From positions 1,984,001 to 2,048,000 of the forward strand of contig NZ_CP095072.1 of NCBI RefSeq assembly GCF_022919115.1: a stretch of 64,000 bases of DNA, read 5' to 3'. The stretch is from Gracilibacillus caseinilyticus. Lineage in GTDB: Bacteria; Bacillota; Bacilli; Bacillales; Amphibacillaceae. Below, in pieces: positions 30,922-40,627 of this stretch. The notes beneath the pieces are model-generated. The model was not told where the DNA came from and did not search any database. It was given only the letters and a program-made list of their open reading frames with translations. The position numbers were made by a program, and so were the translations under genes. Numbering within the stretch: the stretch's first letter is position 1; every line of letters begins with the position of its first letter.

Positions 30922-32430
30922 TTGAAATCAAAGTTAGGTTTAGCCAGTTTATGGTTTATTGTTATCTCATTATTATTAAAAGTCTCTGGACTCATCAGAG
31001 ACATGGTCATTGCATTTTATTTTGGAGATAGTTATGTAGCAGATGCATATCTAGCTGCCTTCATTATACCAAATATGTTTATATTATTTATGACAACAGG
31101 TATGAAGAATGCGTTCGTACCGTCATACACAGATGCTCTTCAAGAAGGGAATGCCAGCAGTCATCTTAAAGATATCTACAGAGGCAATGGATGGATAAGC
31201 CTAATTGTAGCATTACTGGGAGCGGGTCTTGCTCCGGTCTATGTTCCATTACTTTATCCGGACTTCTCTCCCGAAGCATTGGATATCGCTGTTTATTCTA
31301 CCATGATTTTATTCGCTGCGGTATTTTTCACAGGGATGAATGCCGTGTTAGAAGCGTTATTTGACGCGAAGAGTAAGTTTAGTCTCTCTGTATTTTCACA
31401 AGTAATTGTGATCCTGACATCGATTTTATCGGCTTTTTTATTTGCTGAAGAGATTGGCGCTTATTCCATTGCAATCGGGTATGTAGCTGGTACAGTTATT
31501 TCCCTGATATTAAAGAAAATAATTATTAGAAAACAACATATTGTCTCTTTATTTGGTAAATTAAATAAAGCAGAGTTAAAATCATTTTACCCTGTATTTA
31601 TACCAGTAGGGCTTACAGTTGCGGTAGGGCAGATCAATCTGATGATTGGTACCATTTATGCCAGTAAGTTCAGTGAAGGTGCCATTACGTATATTAATTA
31701 CGCCAAGAACCTTGTACACATGCCGCAAGCCTTGTTTGGGGTGACGATAGGGACTATCATCTTCCCGATTCTGTCGAAAGCCATTTCAACCGATAATCGT
31801 GCACTGTTCAAGAGAGGGATTGAACAAGGTTTAACGACGATGTACTTTGTTTTACTGCCAGCTACTATTGGCATGATGTTATTGATGCCAAATATTATCG
31901 CACTGTTGTATCAACGCGGAGCCTTCTCAGAAAGTGCAACCATGCAAACATCTTATGTTGCGTATTATTACTTTGGATCTGTATTATTCTTTAGCTTAAA
32001 CCAAGTTATCAATAAAGGCTTTTACTCTCTCAAGAAAGGGCACGTTATTCTGTTTATCAGTGGAAGCTCGATCTTGCTGACTTTTGCACTGAATGCTATT
32101 TTCACACATTGGCTTGGTTATTTAGGAATTCCATTAGCAGCATCGGTAAACGGTCTGTTATATGCGTTAGGAACGTTCCTGATTTTCTTAAAGCAGGTCG
32201 GTGGTTTGTCTTTAAGAAGTATGACAGTAGAATTTCTGAAGACGACATTCGCTGTAGCAGTAATGAGTGCAGTGGTTCTGTTAATCAAACCAATCTTGCC
32301 TTTTGACCAGAACCTGCTGATTATTGTGGTCATTGCAATTGCAGGTGCTGCTGTTTATACACTTACAGCCTGGTTATGTAAGATTCAGTCTATGCAGATT
32401 ATATTAAAAAAGTTTTTAAAGAAATCGTGA
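30922..32430 (+). CDS. MurJ/MviN-family polysaccharide or lipid II flippase (first copy)
   Basis: 502 residues from TTG 30922 (MKSKLGLASLWFIVISLLLK). About 14 TM helices, with MviN motifs KVSGLIRDMVIAFYFG, DAYLAAFIIPNM and MPQALFGVTIGTIIFPILSK. TTG has AGTGAGG 9 nt upstream; the in-frame ATG 30892 lacks a ribosome site. It is first of a run with PIG-L, TagO paralogues and wall-polymer enzymes, so it probably exports a lipid-linked glycan rather than lipid II itself. A second copy is at 50955. Confidence 0.85.
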   Translation: MKSKLGLASLWFIVISLLLKVSGLIRDMVIAFYFGDSYVADAYLAAFIIPNMFILFMTTGMKNAFVPSYTDALQEGNASSHLKDIYRGNGWISLIVALLGAGLAPVYVPLLYPDFSPEALDIAVYSTMILFAAVFFTGMNAVLEALFDAKSKFSLSVFSQVIVILTSILSAFLFAEEIGAYSIAIGYVAGTVISLILKKIIIRKQHIVSLFGKLNKAELKSFYPVFIPVGLTVAVGQINLMIGTIYASKFSEGAITYINYAKNLVHMPQALFGVTIGTIIFPILSKAISTDNRALFKRGIEQGLTTMYFVLLPATIGMMLLMPNIIALLYQRGAFSESATMQTSYVAYYYFGSVLFFSLNQVINKGFYSLKKGHVILFISGSSILLTFALNAIFTHWLGYLGIPLAASVNGLLYALGTFLIFLKQVGGLSLRSMTVEFLKTTFAVAVMSAVVLLIKPILPFDQNLLIIVVIAIAGAAVYTLTAWLCKIQSMQIILKKFLKKS

Positions 32431-32452
32431 GTAAAAAAAGGGAGTCATCTTA

Positions 32453-33352
32453 ATGAATAGTAAAGAACTCATGTTGCGAATAGCAAAACCCATTAACTAT
32501 CCAATTACGAAATATGCGTTAAACAACTATTACAATGACAAGAAAAGCTTATCCACTGCCAATGTAGCAAAGAATGTGTTAGTGTTAGCGCCACATATGG
32601 ATGACGAAACAATAGGGCTTGGCGGTACCATAAAGAAACACGCCAGCGAAGGTGCTGATGTACATGTAGCATTAATTACAGATGGGTCCAATAGTGTGAG
32701 TTCTTTATCAAAAGAAGCGCTGACCAAAAAAAGAATTCAGGAAATGCAGGAAGTCAAAAAATTATTGGGGATAAAAGACATTATCTACATGGGATTACCA
32801 GATGGAAATGTCCGTTCCACTGATCATGCACAATCTAAACTTATACAAATCATAAAAGATGTCAATCCTGATCTTGTGTATTGCACATTGTTTGTAGATG
32901 CTCACCCGGATCATACGGAAACAGCCATTCTATTAGCAAATGTCATTCCGAAACTGGAAGACTGTCAGTTTGATATCCGCCTTTATGAAATCAACTGTGC
33001 GATCCCGCCATCTTATATTAACTGTGTGGTGGATATAAGCGAGACTTTCGCTGACAAGAAGCAGGCGATCGATACGTTCCAGTCACAAGCTATTGCATTT
33101 GACGGGTTTATCTCATTGAATCAATGGAAAACCAATTTAGTTGCGGAACAGACAGATGCTGTTGAAGTATTTATTGAGTTATCCAAAGAGCAGCTTGTCC
33201 AGCAGAAAGAAGTATTAAAACAATATAAGTCACAATACCCGGATCTTTTTAAACAAATCAACCGTACCGATACTTTGTTGTGGGCGATATATCAAAATCA
33301 AAAAGAGAAAAAGAAGTTTTATGACGAGGCGTTTATGGGAAGTAATAAATAG
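32453..33352 (+). CDS. PIG-L (LmbE-like) family N-deacetylase
   Basis: 299 residues. The zinc-site motif APHMDDETIGLGG (His48, Asp50, Asp51) and the second metal ligand in DAHPDHTETA are intact. PIG-L enzymes remove the N-acetyl group from GlcNAc-type sugars. It lies 22 nt after the flippase gene, so deacetylation of a GlcNAc/ManNAc unit of the same polymer is plausible. No signal peptide, so it acts in the cytosol. The N-terminal 40 residues are an extension to the core domain. Confidence 0.85.
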   Translation: MNSKELMLRIAKPINYPITKYALNNYYNDKKSLSTANVAKNVLVLAPHMDDETIGLGGTIKKHASEGADVHVALITDGSNSVSSLSKEALTKKRIQEMQEVKKLLGIKDIIYMGLPDGNVRSTDHAQSKLIQIIKDVNPDLVYCTLFVDAHPDHTETAILLANVIPKLEDCQFDIRLYEINCAIPPSYINCVVDISETFADKKQAIDTFQSQAIAFDGFISLNQWKTNLVAEQTDAVEVFIELSKEQLVQQKEVLKQYKSQYPDLFKQINRTDTLLWAIYQNQKEKKKFYDEAFMGSNK

Positions 33353-33520
33353 TTAACTAAATTGAAACACATTTTTCATTGCAAATTAAAACGAATTTCT
33401 TTATAATTATCCAAGGCAACATTGTATTGAAAAAATCTTGAACAATATGAATATATTTTTGTAACTTATAGAGTTTGATGTTCGTCTATTAATTTAGTAG
33501 ACATCAATAGGGGGATGGAC

Positions 33521-34570
33521 ATGAATTATATCTTGCCTTTTATATTGTGTTTGACTTTTGCCTTGATCTTAACACCATTAGTGAAAAAGTTAGCAATTAA
33601 AATAGGTGCAGTTGATAAGCCAAATGCAAGAAAAGTTCACCAGAAATTAATGCCTAGACTAGGTGGGTTAGCAATATATGTTAGCTTTCTGTTAGGTTAT
33701 CTAATCTTTCAACCTGTCGGCATAGATTCGTGGCCACTGTTAATCGGTGGAACGATGATTGTCATACTTGGGGTTCTGGATGATTTATACGAATTATCAG
33801 CAAAAATCAAATTTATCGGACAAATCGTGGCTGCTAGTATTACGGTAGTCGGAGGCATGCAAATTAATTTTATTGTATTACCATTTACCGATAAGATAGA
33901 ATTTGGATTTTTAGCAGTTCCAATCACTATCATTTGGATTGTGGCAATTACCAATGCCATTAACTTAATTGATGGTTTAGACGGACTAGCAGCTGGTGTA
34001 TCATCCATTGCTTTATTAACAATTGTTAGTATGTCCTTTACTATGGGGAATTTGTATATTGCTGTAATGGCATTATTATTGTTAGGAAGTACGTTAGGAT
34101 TTCTATGGTTTAACTTTAATCCGGCAAAGATATTTATGGGTGACACCGGATCGATGTTCTTAGGCTATATGATTAGTGTGCTTTCCATCATCGGGTTGTA
34201 TAAGAACATTACATTTTTCTCGTTAATTATTCCGATTGTAATCTTAGGTGTTCCAATTCTTGATACAACTTTTGCGATTATCAGAAGATTTATTAAGAAG
34301 AAACCATTATCGGCACCTGATAAAGATCATTTACATCATTGCTTAATTAATTTAGGCTTTTCTCACCGCCAGACAGTGGTTGCTATTTACGCATTAAGTG
34401 CATTGTTTGGTGCTGCAGCGGTTCTTTTCACAAAGGCTACTGTATGGGGATCAGCGTTCATGCTCGTATTATTATTAGTACTGATTGAATTAATAGTTGA
34501 AATAACGGGCTTGGTCAGTCATAACTATCGACCTTTGTTAAATTTGGTTGCTACAAACCGTAAGAAATAG
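33521..34570 (+). CDS. tagO: Undecaprenyl-phosphate GlcNAc-1-phosphate transferase TagO
   Basis: About 349 residues, polytopic MraY/WecA-family enzyme that starts wall polymer synthesis by making undecaprenyl-PP-GlcNAc. Motifs: LGVLDDLYEL, NAINLIDGLDGLAAG, FNPAKIFMGDTGS and the cytosolic PDKDHLHH loop. Start at ATG 33521 gives a 6-nt gap to GGGG; ATG 33515 abuts it. It is followed by its own terminator and by a paralogue. The gap before it (33353-33514) is AT-rich, with nothing else visible. Confidence 0.9.
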   Translation: MNYILPFILCLTFALILTPLVKKLAIKIGAVDKPNARKVHQKLMPRLGGLAIYVSFLLGYLIFQPVGIDSWPLLIGGTMIVILGVLDDLYELSAKIKFIGQIVAASITVVGGMQINFIVLPFTDKIEFGFLAVPITIIWIVAITNAINLIDGLDGLAAGVSSIALLTIVSMSFTMGNLYIAVMALLLLGSTLGFLWFNFNPAKIFMGDTGSMFLGYMISVLSIIGLYKNITFFSLIIPIVILGVPILDTTFAIIRRFIKKKPLSAPDKDHLHHCLINLGFSHRQTVVAIYALSALFGAAAVLFTKATVWGSAFMLVLLLVLIELIVEITGLVSHNYRPLLNLVATNRKK

Positions 34571-34575
34571 CTTTA

Positions 34576-34613
34576 CAAGCACTTCTTGTACTTTACAGGA
34601 AGTGTTTTGTTCT
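34576..34613 (+). terminator. Terminator after the first tagO
   Basis: AAGCACTTC pairs with GAAGTGTTTTGTTC around a loop of about 13 nt. The T-run is interrupted. Confidence 0.7.
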
Positions 34614-34710
34614 AGAGGCAAAAATTAAGTACAACAATTCCGTTCATTGCATAAAATGCATTGTTCTTTCGAAAACTACTGCTAATGTTATTGTAAAGCA
34701 GGGATGAACA

Positions 34711-35730
34711 ATGCAGTCTATAGTTTATGGAGTATTGGCCTTTCTTATAAGTTGTGTTCTCTATATTCCAGTGAAGAAGTTAGCGATTTACTTTCATATA
34801 ATCGATCTTCCAAAGGACGGAAAAATTCATGATCGACCAATCCCTCGTATTGGTGGTTTAGCGATATTTTCATCTTTTTTGTTAACAGTCATAATTTCAC
34901 CTTTGAATTGGAAAGATATAAATGTATGGCTAACAGGAGCGGTGTTCATTACGTTAGTTGGAATTTTAGATGATAAATTCACATTACGTGCGATTGTCAA
35001 ACTTTTTTTTCAAATAGCAATTACAGTGTGTCTGATTGTATTCGGTGAAATGGAAATTTCCAAGCTTGCCATGCCTATTTTTGGACTTGTTGATTTAGGT
35101 ATATTCGGTTATGTCGTAACTTTCGTCTGGATTATTGGTATGATTAATGCGATTAATCTTATCGACGGATTGGATGGCCTTGCAGCCGGAGTGACAATGA
35201 TCGGCTTGACCGTAATGATGATGATGGCAGTATTTGATCTTCAATTAGACCTCGTTATTATTTGTATGATTTTAATAGGTGCTATAGCTGGATTTTTAAT
35301 CTTTAACCTTCACCCTGCCAAAATATTTATGGGTGATACGGGGTCACTTTTCTTAGGCTATATGATGGCCACAATACCTTTGTTAGGTTTGTTCAAACAA
35401 GTGACTTTCTTTAGCTTTATCATACCTGTTATCATCTTGACAATTCCTATTTTTGATACGCTTTTTGTCATTCTAAAAAGACTTTCGAACAATCAGAATA
35501 TTTTTCATCGTGATCGAAAACATTTACATTATCGATTAATAGAGCAGGGGTGGACGCAGAAACAGACGGTATTCATTATCTATGGTTTTGCGATCAGCTT
35601 CGGTATATTTTCAATGGTTATAGCCTTTGCAACGACACCATTTAAAATAGTTCTAATTATCATATATTTATTTATCATTGCTTTATTCGCCAGACTAATT
35701 TGGAACATACCAAGTGAGACGGATAAATAG
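34711..35730 (+). CDS. Second TagO/WecA-type glycosyl-1-phosphate transferase
   Basis: 339 residues, clearly paralogous to the gene 140 nt upstream: VGILDDKFTL, NAINLIDGLDGLAAG, LHPAKIFMGDTGS and the RDRKHLHYRL loop are all kept. Two initiating transferases in tandem suggest either two polymers or different nucleotide sugars. It is 30 nt before the UDP-ManNAc dehydrogenase and so probably starts the operon that includes TagA. Start ATG follows AGGGATG without a strong ribosome site. Confidence 0.85.
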   Translation: MQSIVYGVLAFLISCVLYIPVKKLAIYFHIIDLPKDGKIHDRPIPRIGGLAIFSSFLLTVIISPLNWKDINVWLTGAVFITLVGILDDKFTLRAIVKLFFQIAITVCLIVFGEMEISKLAMPIFGLVDLGIFGYVVTFVWIIGMINAINLIDGLDGLAAGVTMIGLTVMMMMAVFDLQLDLVIICMILIGAIAGFLIFNLHPAKIFMGDTGSLFLGYMMATIPLLGLFKQVTFFSFIIPVIILTIPIFDTLFVILKRLSNNQNIFHRDRKHLHYRLIEQGWTQKQTVFIIYGFAISFGIFSMVIAFATTPFKIVLIIIYLFIIALFARLIWNIPSETDK

Positions 35731-35760
35731 AAATAAAGCACAAGAAAGGGAGTTACTTCA

Positions 35761-37035
35761 TTGAAACAGTTATGTGTTATAGGATTAGGTTATATTGGCT
35801 TGCCAACATCAGTTATGTTTGCGAAACATGGCTACAAAGTTCATGGGGTCGACGTAAATCAAGATGTGGTGGATACATTACAAAGAAAAGCTTTGCATAT
35901 TGAAGAACCAGGTTTACAAGAAGCATTGGAGGAAGTAATGGACGAGGGTAATTTTACCGTATCTACTTCTCCAATTAAGGCGGATGCATTTATTATTGCG
36001 GTTCCATCTCCAATTACAGAAGAGAAGACGGCTAATTTGGATTATGTGCGTGCTGCAACAGAAGCCATTTTACCATTTGTTGAAAAAGGTAATCTTGTCG
36101 TCCTTGAATCGACTGTGCCACCACGTACAGTAGAAGATATTATGCTGCCTGTTTTACGTAAAACAGAATTAGATTTAGATAACGATATTTATATTTCCCA
36201 TTCACCAGAGCGCGTTATTCCAGGTAAGATATTCCAGGAACTAGAAGAAAATGATCGCATTGTAGGTGGAATGAATCCGGCATCAGCCGAAAAAACAAAA
36301 GAATTATATAAAGCATTCGTGAAAGGGGAAATCCATTTAACGGATGCTACAACTGCAGAAATGGTAAAAGTAATGGAGAATACCTATCGTGATGTAAACA
36401 TTGCCTTTGCGAACGAACTGGCTAAAATCTCGACTAATATCGGTATTAATGCATGGGAAGCAATCCGCTTAGCTAATTTCCATCCACGTGTAAATATTCA
36501 CCAGCCAGGTCCTGGTGTAGGCGGTCATTGTATTGCAGTGGATCCATGGTTCCTTGTGGAATTAGAGCCGGAAGAGTCTAAGATTATTTCATTAGCTCGT
36601 GAAACAAATGATAATATGCCAGCTTACACTGTAAAAAGAATCAAAGAAATTGCAGAAGAGAATCAGATTATTCAGCCTAAAATCGGCTTATTTGGATTGT
36701 CCTTTAAAGGAAATGTAGATGACATGAGAGAAAGTCCTAGTTTAACTGTCATGGAACATTTAAACAAAGAGGGCTTAGATTACAAAGTATTTGACCCATA
36801 TATCAAGGATATTCGAGTACCTCATCAAGTGTTGTCGATTAACGAATTGGCAGAAGACATGGACATGATTGTCATCTTAACGGATCATCAATTATTTAAT
36901 ACGTATGAGCCTGAGACATTAATAGCACTAATGAACCAGTCTGTTATTTTTGATACAAAGAACTTAATTGACGAAAACAAATGGCGTCAAGCAGGTTTCG
37001 ATTATGCTCGCTTAGGCGATACGAAAAACAGGTGA
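35761..37035 (+). CDS. wecC: UDP-N-acetyl-D-mannosamine dehydrogenase
   Basis: 424 residues, UDP-sugar dehydrogenase oxidising C6 twice with NAD. The Rossmann motif is CVIGLGYIGLPTSVMFAKHG. The catalytic Cys257 lies in PGPGVGGHCIAVDPWFLVE, and the preceding FHPRVNIHQPG is typical of UDP-ManNAc (not UDP-Glc) dehydrogenases. The UDP-binding C-domain includes GLSFKGNVDDMRESPS. TTG start after AAGGGAG. The product UDP-ManNAcA would feed the TagA/WecG-like transferase encoded 7 nt downstream. No UDP-GlcNAc 2-epimerase gene is in the window. Confidence 0.82.
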   Translation: MKQLCVIGLGYIGLPTSVMFAKHGYKVHGVDVNQDVVDTLQRKALHIEEPGLQEALEEVMDEGNFTVSTSPIKADAFIIAVPSPITEEKTANLDYVRAATEAILPFVEKGNLVVLESTVPPRTVEDIMLPVLRKTELDLDNDIYISHSPERVIPGKIFQELEENDRIVGGMNPASAEKTKELYKAFVKGEIHLTDATTAEMVKVMENTYRDVNIAFANELAKISTNIGINAWEAIRLANFHPRVNIHQPGPGVGGHCIAVDPWFLVELEPEESKIISLARETNDNMPAYTVKRIKEIAEENQIIQPKIGLFGLSFKGNVDDMRESPSLTVMEHLNKEGLDYKVFDPYIKDIRVPHQVLSINELAEDMDMIVILTDHQLFNTYEPETLIALMNQSVIFDTKNLIDENKWRQAGFDYARLGDTKNR

Positions 37036-37042
37036 GGTAGTA

Positions 37043-37759
37043 ATGAATAAGGAAACAATATTAGGTGTACAAGTATCGAAGGAAACATATTCATCCATAA
37101 CAGACAAATTATTTAACTTGATGGGAACAAGTGATCAGGCATTTATTGTTGCTGTAAACCCTGAAAAAATCATGAAAGCAGCAGAAGATCCAGAATTAAA
37201 AGATCTCATTAATGCGGCTGATTATCAGATCCCGGATGGTATCGGCATTCTGATTGCATCACGCCTGCAAAAAGGTTCTGTACGTGATCGTATTACAGGC
37301 ATAGACTTAATGCAGACACTTGTAGCAGAAGCAGAGAAGCGCGAAAAGAAGATTTTCTTATATGGCGGTAAGCCTGGTGTAGCAGATAAGGCAGCCGCTC
37401 AAATCCAATTGGACCATCCGAAAATCAATATAGCTGGTACGATCAATGGCTATGAGAAAGACGAAGAAAAGATTATTGAGACGATCAATGCAGCGAATCC
37501 AGATATTCTGTTTGTTGCATTAGGAAGTCCAAAACAGGAAGAATGGATAAAAGCCAACAAACAACGCCTGAATGTATCGGTGTTTCAAGGTGTTGGTGGT
37601 TCCTTTGATGTTATCGCAGGTAATATCAAGCGAGCACCAAAAATCTTTATTAAATTCGGACTGGAATGGCTTTACCGCCTATTAATCGAACCGTGGCGAA
37701 TTAAGAGACAACTAGCATTACCGAAGTTTCTGTTAAAAGTATTTTCCGGAAAGAAATAA
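37043..37759 (+). CDS. tagA: WecG/TagA/CpsF-family N-acetylmannosaminyl(uronate) transferase
   Basis: 238 residues, GT26 family. It adds ManNAc (TagA) or ManNAcA (WecG) to undecaprenyl-PP-GlcNAc. Motifs: VAVNPEKIMKA, NAADYQIPDGIGI, GITG-type RITGIDLMQTLV, LFVALGSPKQEEWI and the C-terminal GNIKRAPKIFIKFGLEWLYR. Because it follows the ManNAc dehydrogenase directly, ManNAcA is the likely donor sugar, although the gene is named by family. The amphipathic C-terminus docks on the membrane. Confidence 0.87.
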   Translation: MNKETILGVQVSKETYSSITDKLFNLMGTSDQAFIVAVNPEKIMKAAEDPELKDLINAADYQIPDGIGILIASRLQKGSVRDRITGIDLMQTLVAEAEKREKKIFLYGGKPGVADKAAAQIQLDHPKINIAGTINGYEKDEEKIIETINAANPDILFVALGSPKQEEWIKANKQRLNVSVFQGVGGSFDVIAGNIKRAPKIFIKFGLEWLYRLLIEPWRIKRQLALPKFLLKVFSGKK

Positions 37760-37808
37760 AAGACACAAAAACTGTGACAGCAGTCATGGTTTTTGTGTCT
37801 TTTTTTTA
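37759..37808 (+). terminator. Intrinsic terminator after tagA
   Basis: AAAGACACAAAAAC pairs with GTTTTTGTGTCTTT, then a T-run. It begins at the tagA stop codon. Confidence 0.93.
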
Positions 37809-37984
37809 TAAAGTAAGAAAGCATACAAGCTTGAGGCTTTGTACCGTTCTTTGATATGAACGGCCGTGTCCACTTGGGCGCATCATCGATTGGCGAACTC
37901 TCCGTGATTCCTTTATCGTACTTTGTAGCAATGATTATCAAATAAATATTTTATGAATAAAAACAGAAGTCACTCGATCAAAAG

Positions 37985-38188
37985 TGAGGAAAGCGAGAAA
38001 CGTGATGAACGATCAAACTCACCTAACTTAATTATTTGATTTATTGGACAGGCGAATGATGCTCGCTTTTTTTACACATTAAGAAAATTTTAGTGATGAA
38101 GTAGTTCAGGAAAAAATTCACAATGTACGAAGTATAAGAAAAACTACCCACTCGCTTAAAGACGAGACGAATGCGAGTTTTTCTAATC
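37985..38188. terminator. Two hairpins in the tagA-acyltransferase gap
   Basis: A GAAAGCGAG...CTCGCTTTTTTT pair (37990-38073, long loop) and an AAAAACT-ACCCACTCGC / GCGAGTTTTTCT hairpin (38140-38182) that serves the convergent minus-strand acyltransferase gene. Both contain the same GCGAG/CTCGC core. Nothing else is evident in 37809-38194; a minus-strand frame over 37800-37940 has no start signal. Confidence 0.55.
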
Positions 38189-38194
38189 AAGCTA

Positions 38195-39307
38195 TTAACT
38201 CGCAGACTTACGCTGATTCAGCAGCGGTAGTCGAGCAGCCTTTTTCGGGAGCTTACCAAACAGCAATCCTGCAAATGGAAAGAAACGGTGTATAAAGTAA
38301 ATGATAAAATAACAGAATATCACGGTGAACACATAGCGTCCGAGAACTTCAATATGAAATAGATAGTTATTATGAACCGGTATGAATCTGGCAACCTCTT
38401 TTAGCACGAAGGGATGAAGTAAATAGAATCCGAACGAATAAAGAGCAATATTCCGAGTGATATTCATCACACTAGCAGAACTGATCTTCAGTAATAATTC
38501 TGCCACTCTGAAGAAGAAGTAACTTCCCCCTACCAGAAACGTTGTTTCTATCAGTTTATAATAGATTCCTTTAAGATAAAAGGATTGCACCGTATATACA
38601 TAGTAATGCAGCAGTGCTAGAGCAGAACCGGCAACAACAAAGACTATACCGAACAGGATAGTTGGTAATCTCTTATGAATGTTGCTTTTGATGGCCTGAT
38701 AATGCATGCCTATCCAGGCGCCCATAAAGTAGGGACCAAGCATATTTAGAAAGAGGTTGAAAGAAACCAAGTCATATTTGTCATTTAAATAGTAGTATAG
38801 AATTTCCACAATGATTCCGATCAGCCACATATATTTCCGGAAGAAGCTGAGTTTTTTTGCCAGCGTGATAAAAATAGGAAACACCAAATAAAACTGGACA
38901 ATCAAGAAAATAAAGTGCAACTGGTAATAGGAATCGCCTTGAAGTATCCTGCTGAGAATATCCATGATACTTAGTTCTCTGTGGATCGTAAGCCGAGCAT
39001 AAAACTCATAAAAAACGGCCCAGACGATATAAGGTACCAGGATATAGAGTACACGCTTTTTAAGATAATCAATAAATAGAGAAACAGAAAGATTTTTGTT
39101 CGAAAAATTATAAAAGAATACTAATGCAGTTAACATAATAAAAATGCCTGCTTCGATCCTGATAAACCGATTGAAAAAATGATACTTTGCAAAAGCCTCT
39201 CCATCCATCGGTAACGTGCTATAGTATGTTCCGGTTGCATGGACCAACACGACCAGCAACATAGCAAATAATCGTAAAAAATAAATAGAATCTATTCTTT
39301 TTTGCAT
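38195..39307 (-). CDS. Acyltransferase family 3 membrane protein (O-acetylation)
   Basis: 370 residues, about 10 TM helices. The N-terminus RIDSIYFLRLFAMLLVVLVHATGTYY contains the family His (VHA) and Arg. Such proteins O-acetylate or O-acylate exported polysaccharides. It is monocistronic, surrounded by wall-polymer genes. The last 25 residues are basic and cytosolic (LPKKAARLPLLNQRKSAS). A second, truncated member lies at 47568. Confidence 0.83.
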   Translation of the reverse strand: MQKRIDSIYFLRLFAMLLVVLVHATGTYYSTLPMDGEAFAKYHFFNRFIRIEAGIFIMLTALVFFYNFSNKNLSVSLFIDYLKKRVLYILVPYIVWAVFYEFYARLTIHRELSIMDILSRILQGDSYYQLHFIFLIVQFYLVFPIFITLAKKLSFFRKYMWLIGIIVEILYYYLNDKYDLVSFNLFLNMLGPYFMGAWIGMHYQAIKSNIHKRLPTILFGIVFVVAGSALALLHYYVYTVQSFYLKGIYYKLIETTFLVGGSYFFFRVAELLLKISSASVMNITRNIALYSFGFYLLHPFVLKEVARFIPVHNNYLFHIEVLGRYVFTVIFCYFIIYFIHRFFPFAGLLFGKLPKKAARLPLLNQRKSAS

Positions 39308-39553
39308 AGTTTTTATCTTCCTTTGCTTTACTAGTTTGAGAACATTAGTACATTATATAACATTTAGCCAGTCATTACATTATTTTTTGGTAAAAATTAT
39401 TTGGAAATATAGGGAACTGTAAAAAATACAGCTATGAAGTAATTTGCCTGGCAGGGCGAAGATGGTTTATGATGGTAAATAAAATAGGTGAAAGGGAAGC
39501 ATATCAACACACCTATGGTATATTAGAATGAATGAGATAAGAAGGTGAAACAA

Positions 39554-40573
39554 ATGATAAGAAGTGCAACAAAACAAGACAAAAATAAAATATTAGATCT
39601 ATTTGAAAAAGTATTTCACAACAGGATGTCAGACGAAGAGTACGAATGGAAATATTACGAGAATCCAAATCCGCGTAATCCATTAGTATTGGTATATGAA
39701 GAAGATGATCAGATTTTGGGACATGTGGCATTATGGGTGAATGATGCGTTTATTAATGGCGAAATACATAATGTTGGATTACGTGTTGATACGATGGTAG
39801 ACCCTGATGCCCGTGGTAAAGGAATCTATCGTAAATTGTTAGATGAGTTATTAGAAGTCGCTGAAGATAAAGATATCGCTATTCTATATGGTTATCCAGC
39901 CGAAAAAGCGAAGGAATTGTTTATTCGTTACACAGGTGCAGTTCATCTCACCGATGTTCCTCGCTTACTGCTTCTGCAAAAGCCGGTTGAGTTATTAAGC
40001 CGTAATAAACCATTTTTAAAAGCTTTCACATTTATTGACAAATTGTTTCAAGCTGTTCAAATGAAAAAGACGGATTATCAACCTTCATCAATAGAAGAAA
40101 TAAAAAAATGTGATGCTCGCTTTGATCAATTACAATTAGACAATAAAGACCAATATCCCGTTAAACTAAAGCGGGGTATGAATTATTTGAATTGGCGCTA
40201 TCTGAATCATCCTTTTCGTGATTATAAAATACTGGCACATGTCGAGGACAATCAATTAAAAGGGTACATCGTGTACAGAGTGATCGAGCAATCCAATCAA
40301 GGGATGATCATTGATATGGATGTCCACGATTGGCAAGATAGAGAAGTAGTGCAGAATCTGATAGCTGCCGCAGTCGATCGAATGAAAGGAACTGCGGCAA
40401 TCCAGGCGTGGGCTCTGGAGCCAAGTGCTCTTTATCAATCGTTAAAAAATCATAAGTTTCTACACAAAGATAATCCAATGCCAATGGTTGTGAGAGATAT
40501 CAAAGAATTGGCAATCGACAGCAGTACAACGCATTCCTGGTATGTAACAAACGGCGATGTGGATTCATTTTAA
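39554..40573 (+). CDS. GNAT-family N-acetyltransferase
   Basis: 339 residues. The N-terminal GNAT domain (MIRSATKQDKNKILDLFEKV; acetyl-CoA loop DPDARGKGIYRKLLDELL) is joined to a second, weaker GNAT-like half (about 190-320), as in Eis-like or FemX-like double-domain enzymes. The substrate is unknown; location among wall genes hints at an amino-sugar or peptide. I choose ATG 39554 with AGAAGGTGA upstream over GTG 39545, which lies in the ribosome site. Confidence 0.75.
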   Translation: MIRSATKQDKNKILDLFEKVFHNRMSDEEYEWKYYENPNPRNPLVLVYEEDDQILGHVALWVNDAFINGEIHNVGLRVDTMVDPDARGKGIYRKLLDELLEVAEDKDIAILYGYPAEKAKELFIRYTGAVHLTDVPRLLLLQKPVELLSRNKPFLKAFTFIDKLFQAVQMKKTDYQPSSIEEIKKCDARFDQLQLDNKDQYPVKLKRGMNYLNWRYLNHPFRDYKILAHVEDNQLKGYIVYRVIEQSNQGMIIDMDVHDWQDREVVQNLIAAAVDRMKGTAAIQAWALEPSALYQSLKNHKFLHKDNPMPMVVRDIKELAIDSSTTHSWYVTNGDVDSF

Positions 40574-40577
40574 GTAC

Positions 40578-40613
40578 AAAAAAGCCGGGCGACGGATCGC
40601 TCGGCTTTTCTTT
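40578..40613. terminator. Bidirectional terminator between GNAT and SLH genes
   Basis: AAAAAGCCGGGCG-ACGGAT-CGCTCGGCTTTTC, with A- and T-runs on both sides, lies between convergent genes. Confidence 0.88.
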
Positions 40614-40627
40614 CGTATAACCAATAA

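Noticed and set aside
37672..37941. 89-residue minus-strand ORF over the end of tagA
   Set aside because: It starts with TTG without a ribosome site, crosses a strong terminator and overlaps tagA antisense.
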